A stretch of 64,000 bases of DNA from Pararhodobacter aggregans. GTDB lineage: Bacteria > Pseudomonadota > Alphaproteobacteria > Rhodobacterales > Rhodobacteraceae. Made by a program: the position numbers and the translations under genes. Below, in pieces: positions 62,912-64,000 of this stretch. The stretch lies in NCBI RefSeq assembly GCF_003075525.1, contig NZ_QDDR01000017.1:1-64000 (forward strand). The letters are read 5' to 3'. The number at the start of each line of letters is the position of its first letter. Positions within the stretch are counted from its first letter, which is position 1. Under the pieces are notes generated by a model. The model saw only the letters and a program-made list of their open reading frames with translations, was not told the DNA's origin and searched no databases.

Positions 62912-63166
62912 TAACCGCCCCTTGCGCAAGAGGAATCTTCAGAGCTTCTTTAGACGCGTCACCGGGTGCTGACATGTATCCGGCCTCTGATGCGGCCGTC
63001 GTCTTGCCGCGGGCCCGCATGGTGTTCGAAGATCGGGCCCAGATCAAAGCCGCGTGCTCGGTGGCACTCTGTTGCACACTGGTTCTCCCGATCCCGTCTC
63101 ACGACTGTTGCGCCAAACTGCTCCTTGCCCTCTTCCGCTCCGACGTCCTCGCGACCGCTGGTCGGC

Positions 63167-64000
63167 TTATGCCGCCGAGGCCGGAGACTTGTAGACGCCA
63201 CCCCGGGCCATCAGGGCCCAGACGATCCGAGCCATCTTGTTCGCCAGCGCCACCCGCACAAGCATCGGCGGCTTGCGCGTCAGCATCCCGCCCAGCCAGG
63301 TGCCCGGCCGGGCCGCGGCATGGACGTGCCGCTTGATGATGACGCTGTTGGCGCCGATGATCAGCAGCCGCCTCAGGGAGCGCTCGCCCATCTTCGTCGT
63401 GGCCCCGAGGCGCTGCTTGCCCCCGGTGGAATGCTGGCGGGGCGTCAAGCCGAGCCACGCCGCAAAGTCGCGCGCCTTCCGGAACGTCTCGGGTGGCGGC
63501 GCGAGGACCGCGATGGCCGTGGCGATCAACGGCCCGATCCCCGGCACGGTCATCAGTCGGCGGGCGACCTCGTTCTCCTTGGCGCGCCGCGCGATCTCGG
63601 CATCGAGCTTGTGAATCTCCGTCTCCAGATGGGTGAGGGCTCCGACCAGCACCTTCAACGTTGCAATGGCATCGGCGGGCAGTCCGCTGTCCGGGTCCTC
63701 GACAATTGCGATCAAACGCGCGGCGTTCGCCGCCCCCTGTGGCACGATCTGGCCGAACTCGCCCAGATGACCCCGGAGCGCATTGATCGCCTGCGTCCGC
63801 TGGCGGATCAGCAACTCGCGGATGCGGAAGACCATCGCGGCCCCTTGGGTCTCTTCGCTCTTCACCGGCACGAAGCGCATCGTCGGACGCGTGGCCGCTT
63901 CGCAGATCGCTTCAGCGTCGGCCGCATCATTCTTCTCTGGTTGCCGCCCTTGGTGCAAGTTGCTTTTGGCCGGTCGGGGCAGGTGATCGAATGCGTTCTT
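63167..64000 (-). CDS. IS110-family transposase, incomplete at the window end
   Basis: The C-terminal part of a DEDD transposase reads from the right edge of the window. It includes KNDAADAEAICEA, the long helical middle (RIRELLIRQRTQAINALRGH LGEFG) and the transposase_20 domain with PGIGPLIATAIAVL and the Ser nucleophile region LTPRQHSTGGKQRLG. Residues before KNDAADAE (HQGRQPE) differ from the usual PYVKRQ-type sequence, suggesting a junction. About 255 bp between this gene and the IS5 element show no gene. Confidence 0.8.
   Translation of the reverse strand, partial: KNAFDHLPRPAKSNLHQGRQPEKNDAADAEAICEAATRPTMRFVPVKSEETQGAAMVFRIRELLIRQRTQAINALRGHLGEFGQIVPQGAANAARLIAIVEDPDSGLPADAIATLKVLVGALTHLETEIHKLDAEIARRAKENEVARRLMTVPGIGPLIATAIAVLAPPPETFRKARDFAAWLGLTPRQHSTGGKQRLGATTKMGERSLRRLLIIGANSVIIKRHVHAAARPGTWLGGMLTRKPPMLVRVALANKMARIVWALMARGGVYKSPASAA

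Overview
The window looks like accessory DNA (a conjugative megaplasmid or an integrative conjugative element) from an alphaproteobacterium, most likely a Rhodobacterales member such as Paracoccus, Rhodobacter or a Roseobacter relative. The basis is high GC content, a VirB/VirD4 conjugation system of the alphaproteobacterial type, VirC1/VirC2-like genes beside a VirD2-type relaxase, a cbb3 oxidase cluster with an Rrf2 regulator, and many IS66/IS5/IS110 elements. No rRNA, tRNA or CRISPR array was seen, and the species was not determined.

Region 1 (about 0.2-10.9 kb, mostly minus strand) is a defence block. It holds a type I restriction-modification operon in the order small ribbon-helix-helix-like gene, hsdM, hsdS, Abi_2-type HEPN protein, GIY-YIG/DUF4357 protein, hsdR. 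A WGR-domain protein and a class II Fic protein flank it. Region 2 (11.0-18.0 kb) is the mobilization block: VirC2-like and VirC1/ParA-like genes on the minus strand, a roughly 450-bp non-coding segment with degenerate repeats, a nic-like sequence and stacked hairpins, then MobC/VirD1, VirD2 relaxase and VirD4 coupling protein on the plus strand.

Region 3 (18.1-29.2 kb) is a copper/metal island between virD4 and the virB genes. It has a TAT-exported multicopper oxidase, a DUF302 protein, a TVP38-like membrane protein, an APC permease, a YHS-containing CopA-type P1B ATPase with a CueR-like promoter, and a DUF411 protein. Next come a CsoR-type repressor with an MFS transporter, divergent across a perfect G/C palindrome from a His-rich exported protein, a HupE/UreJ protein and a membrane-anchor protein. 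Region 4 (29.3-40.7 kb, minus) is a complete, tightly overlapping virB operon, virB1 to virB11 in a shuffled order. It includes a second lytic transglycosylase whose two ends resemble VirB5.

Region 5 (40.9-46.9 kb) carries plasmid maintenance genes: ParDE, HipBA and a CopG/RelE-type pair, each preceded by an inverted repeat. It also has a TrbM-like exported protein, a winged-helix protein and gene remnants. Region 6 (47.3-51.7 kb) is an IS pile-up: an IS66 element with a frameshifted tnpC and a UPF0149 passenger, a remnant of another IS66 tnpA, and an IS5-type element that truncates an ECF sigma gene.

Region 7 (51.7-61.8 kb) combines a cupredoxin, a small exported protein interrupted by an amber codon, and ccoNOQP with ccoS and small accessory genes, all on the minus strand. 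Divergent from it are an NsrR/Rrf2-like regulator (minus) and a plus-strand run of truncated hemoglobin, hemerythrin, AhpD-like, DUF488, nitronate monooxygenase and 5-formyl-THF cyclo-ligase genes. This reads as micro-oxic respiration next to nitrosative-stress protection. Region 8 (61.9-64.0 kb) is an IS5-type element followed by an IS110 transposase cut by the window edge.
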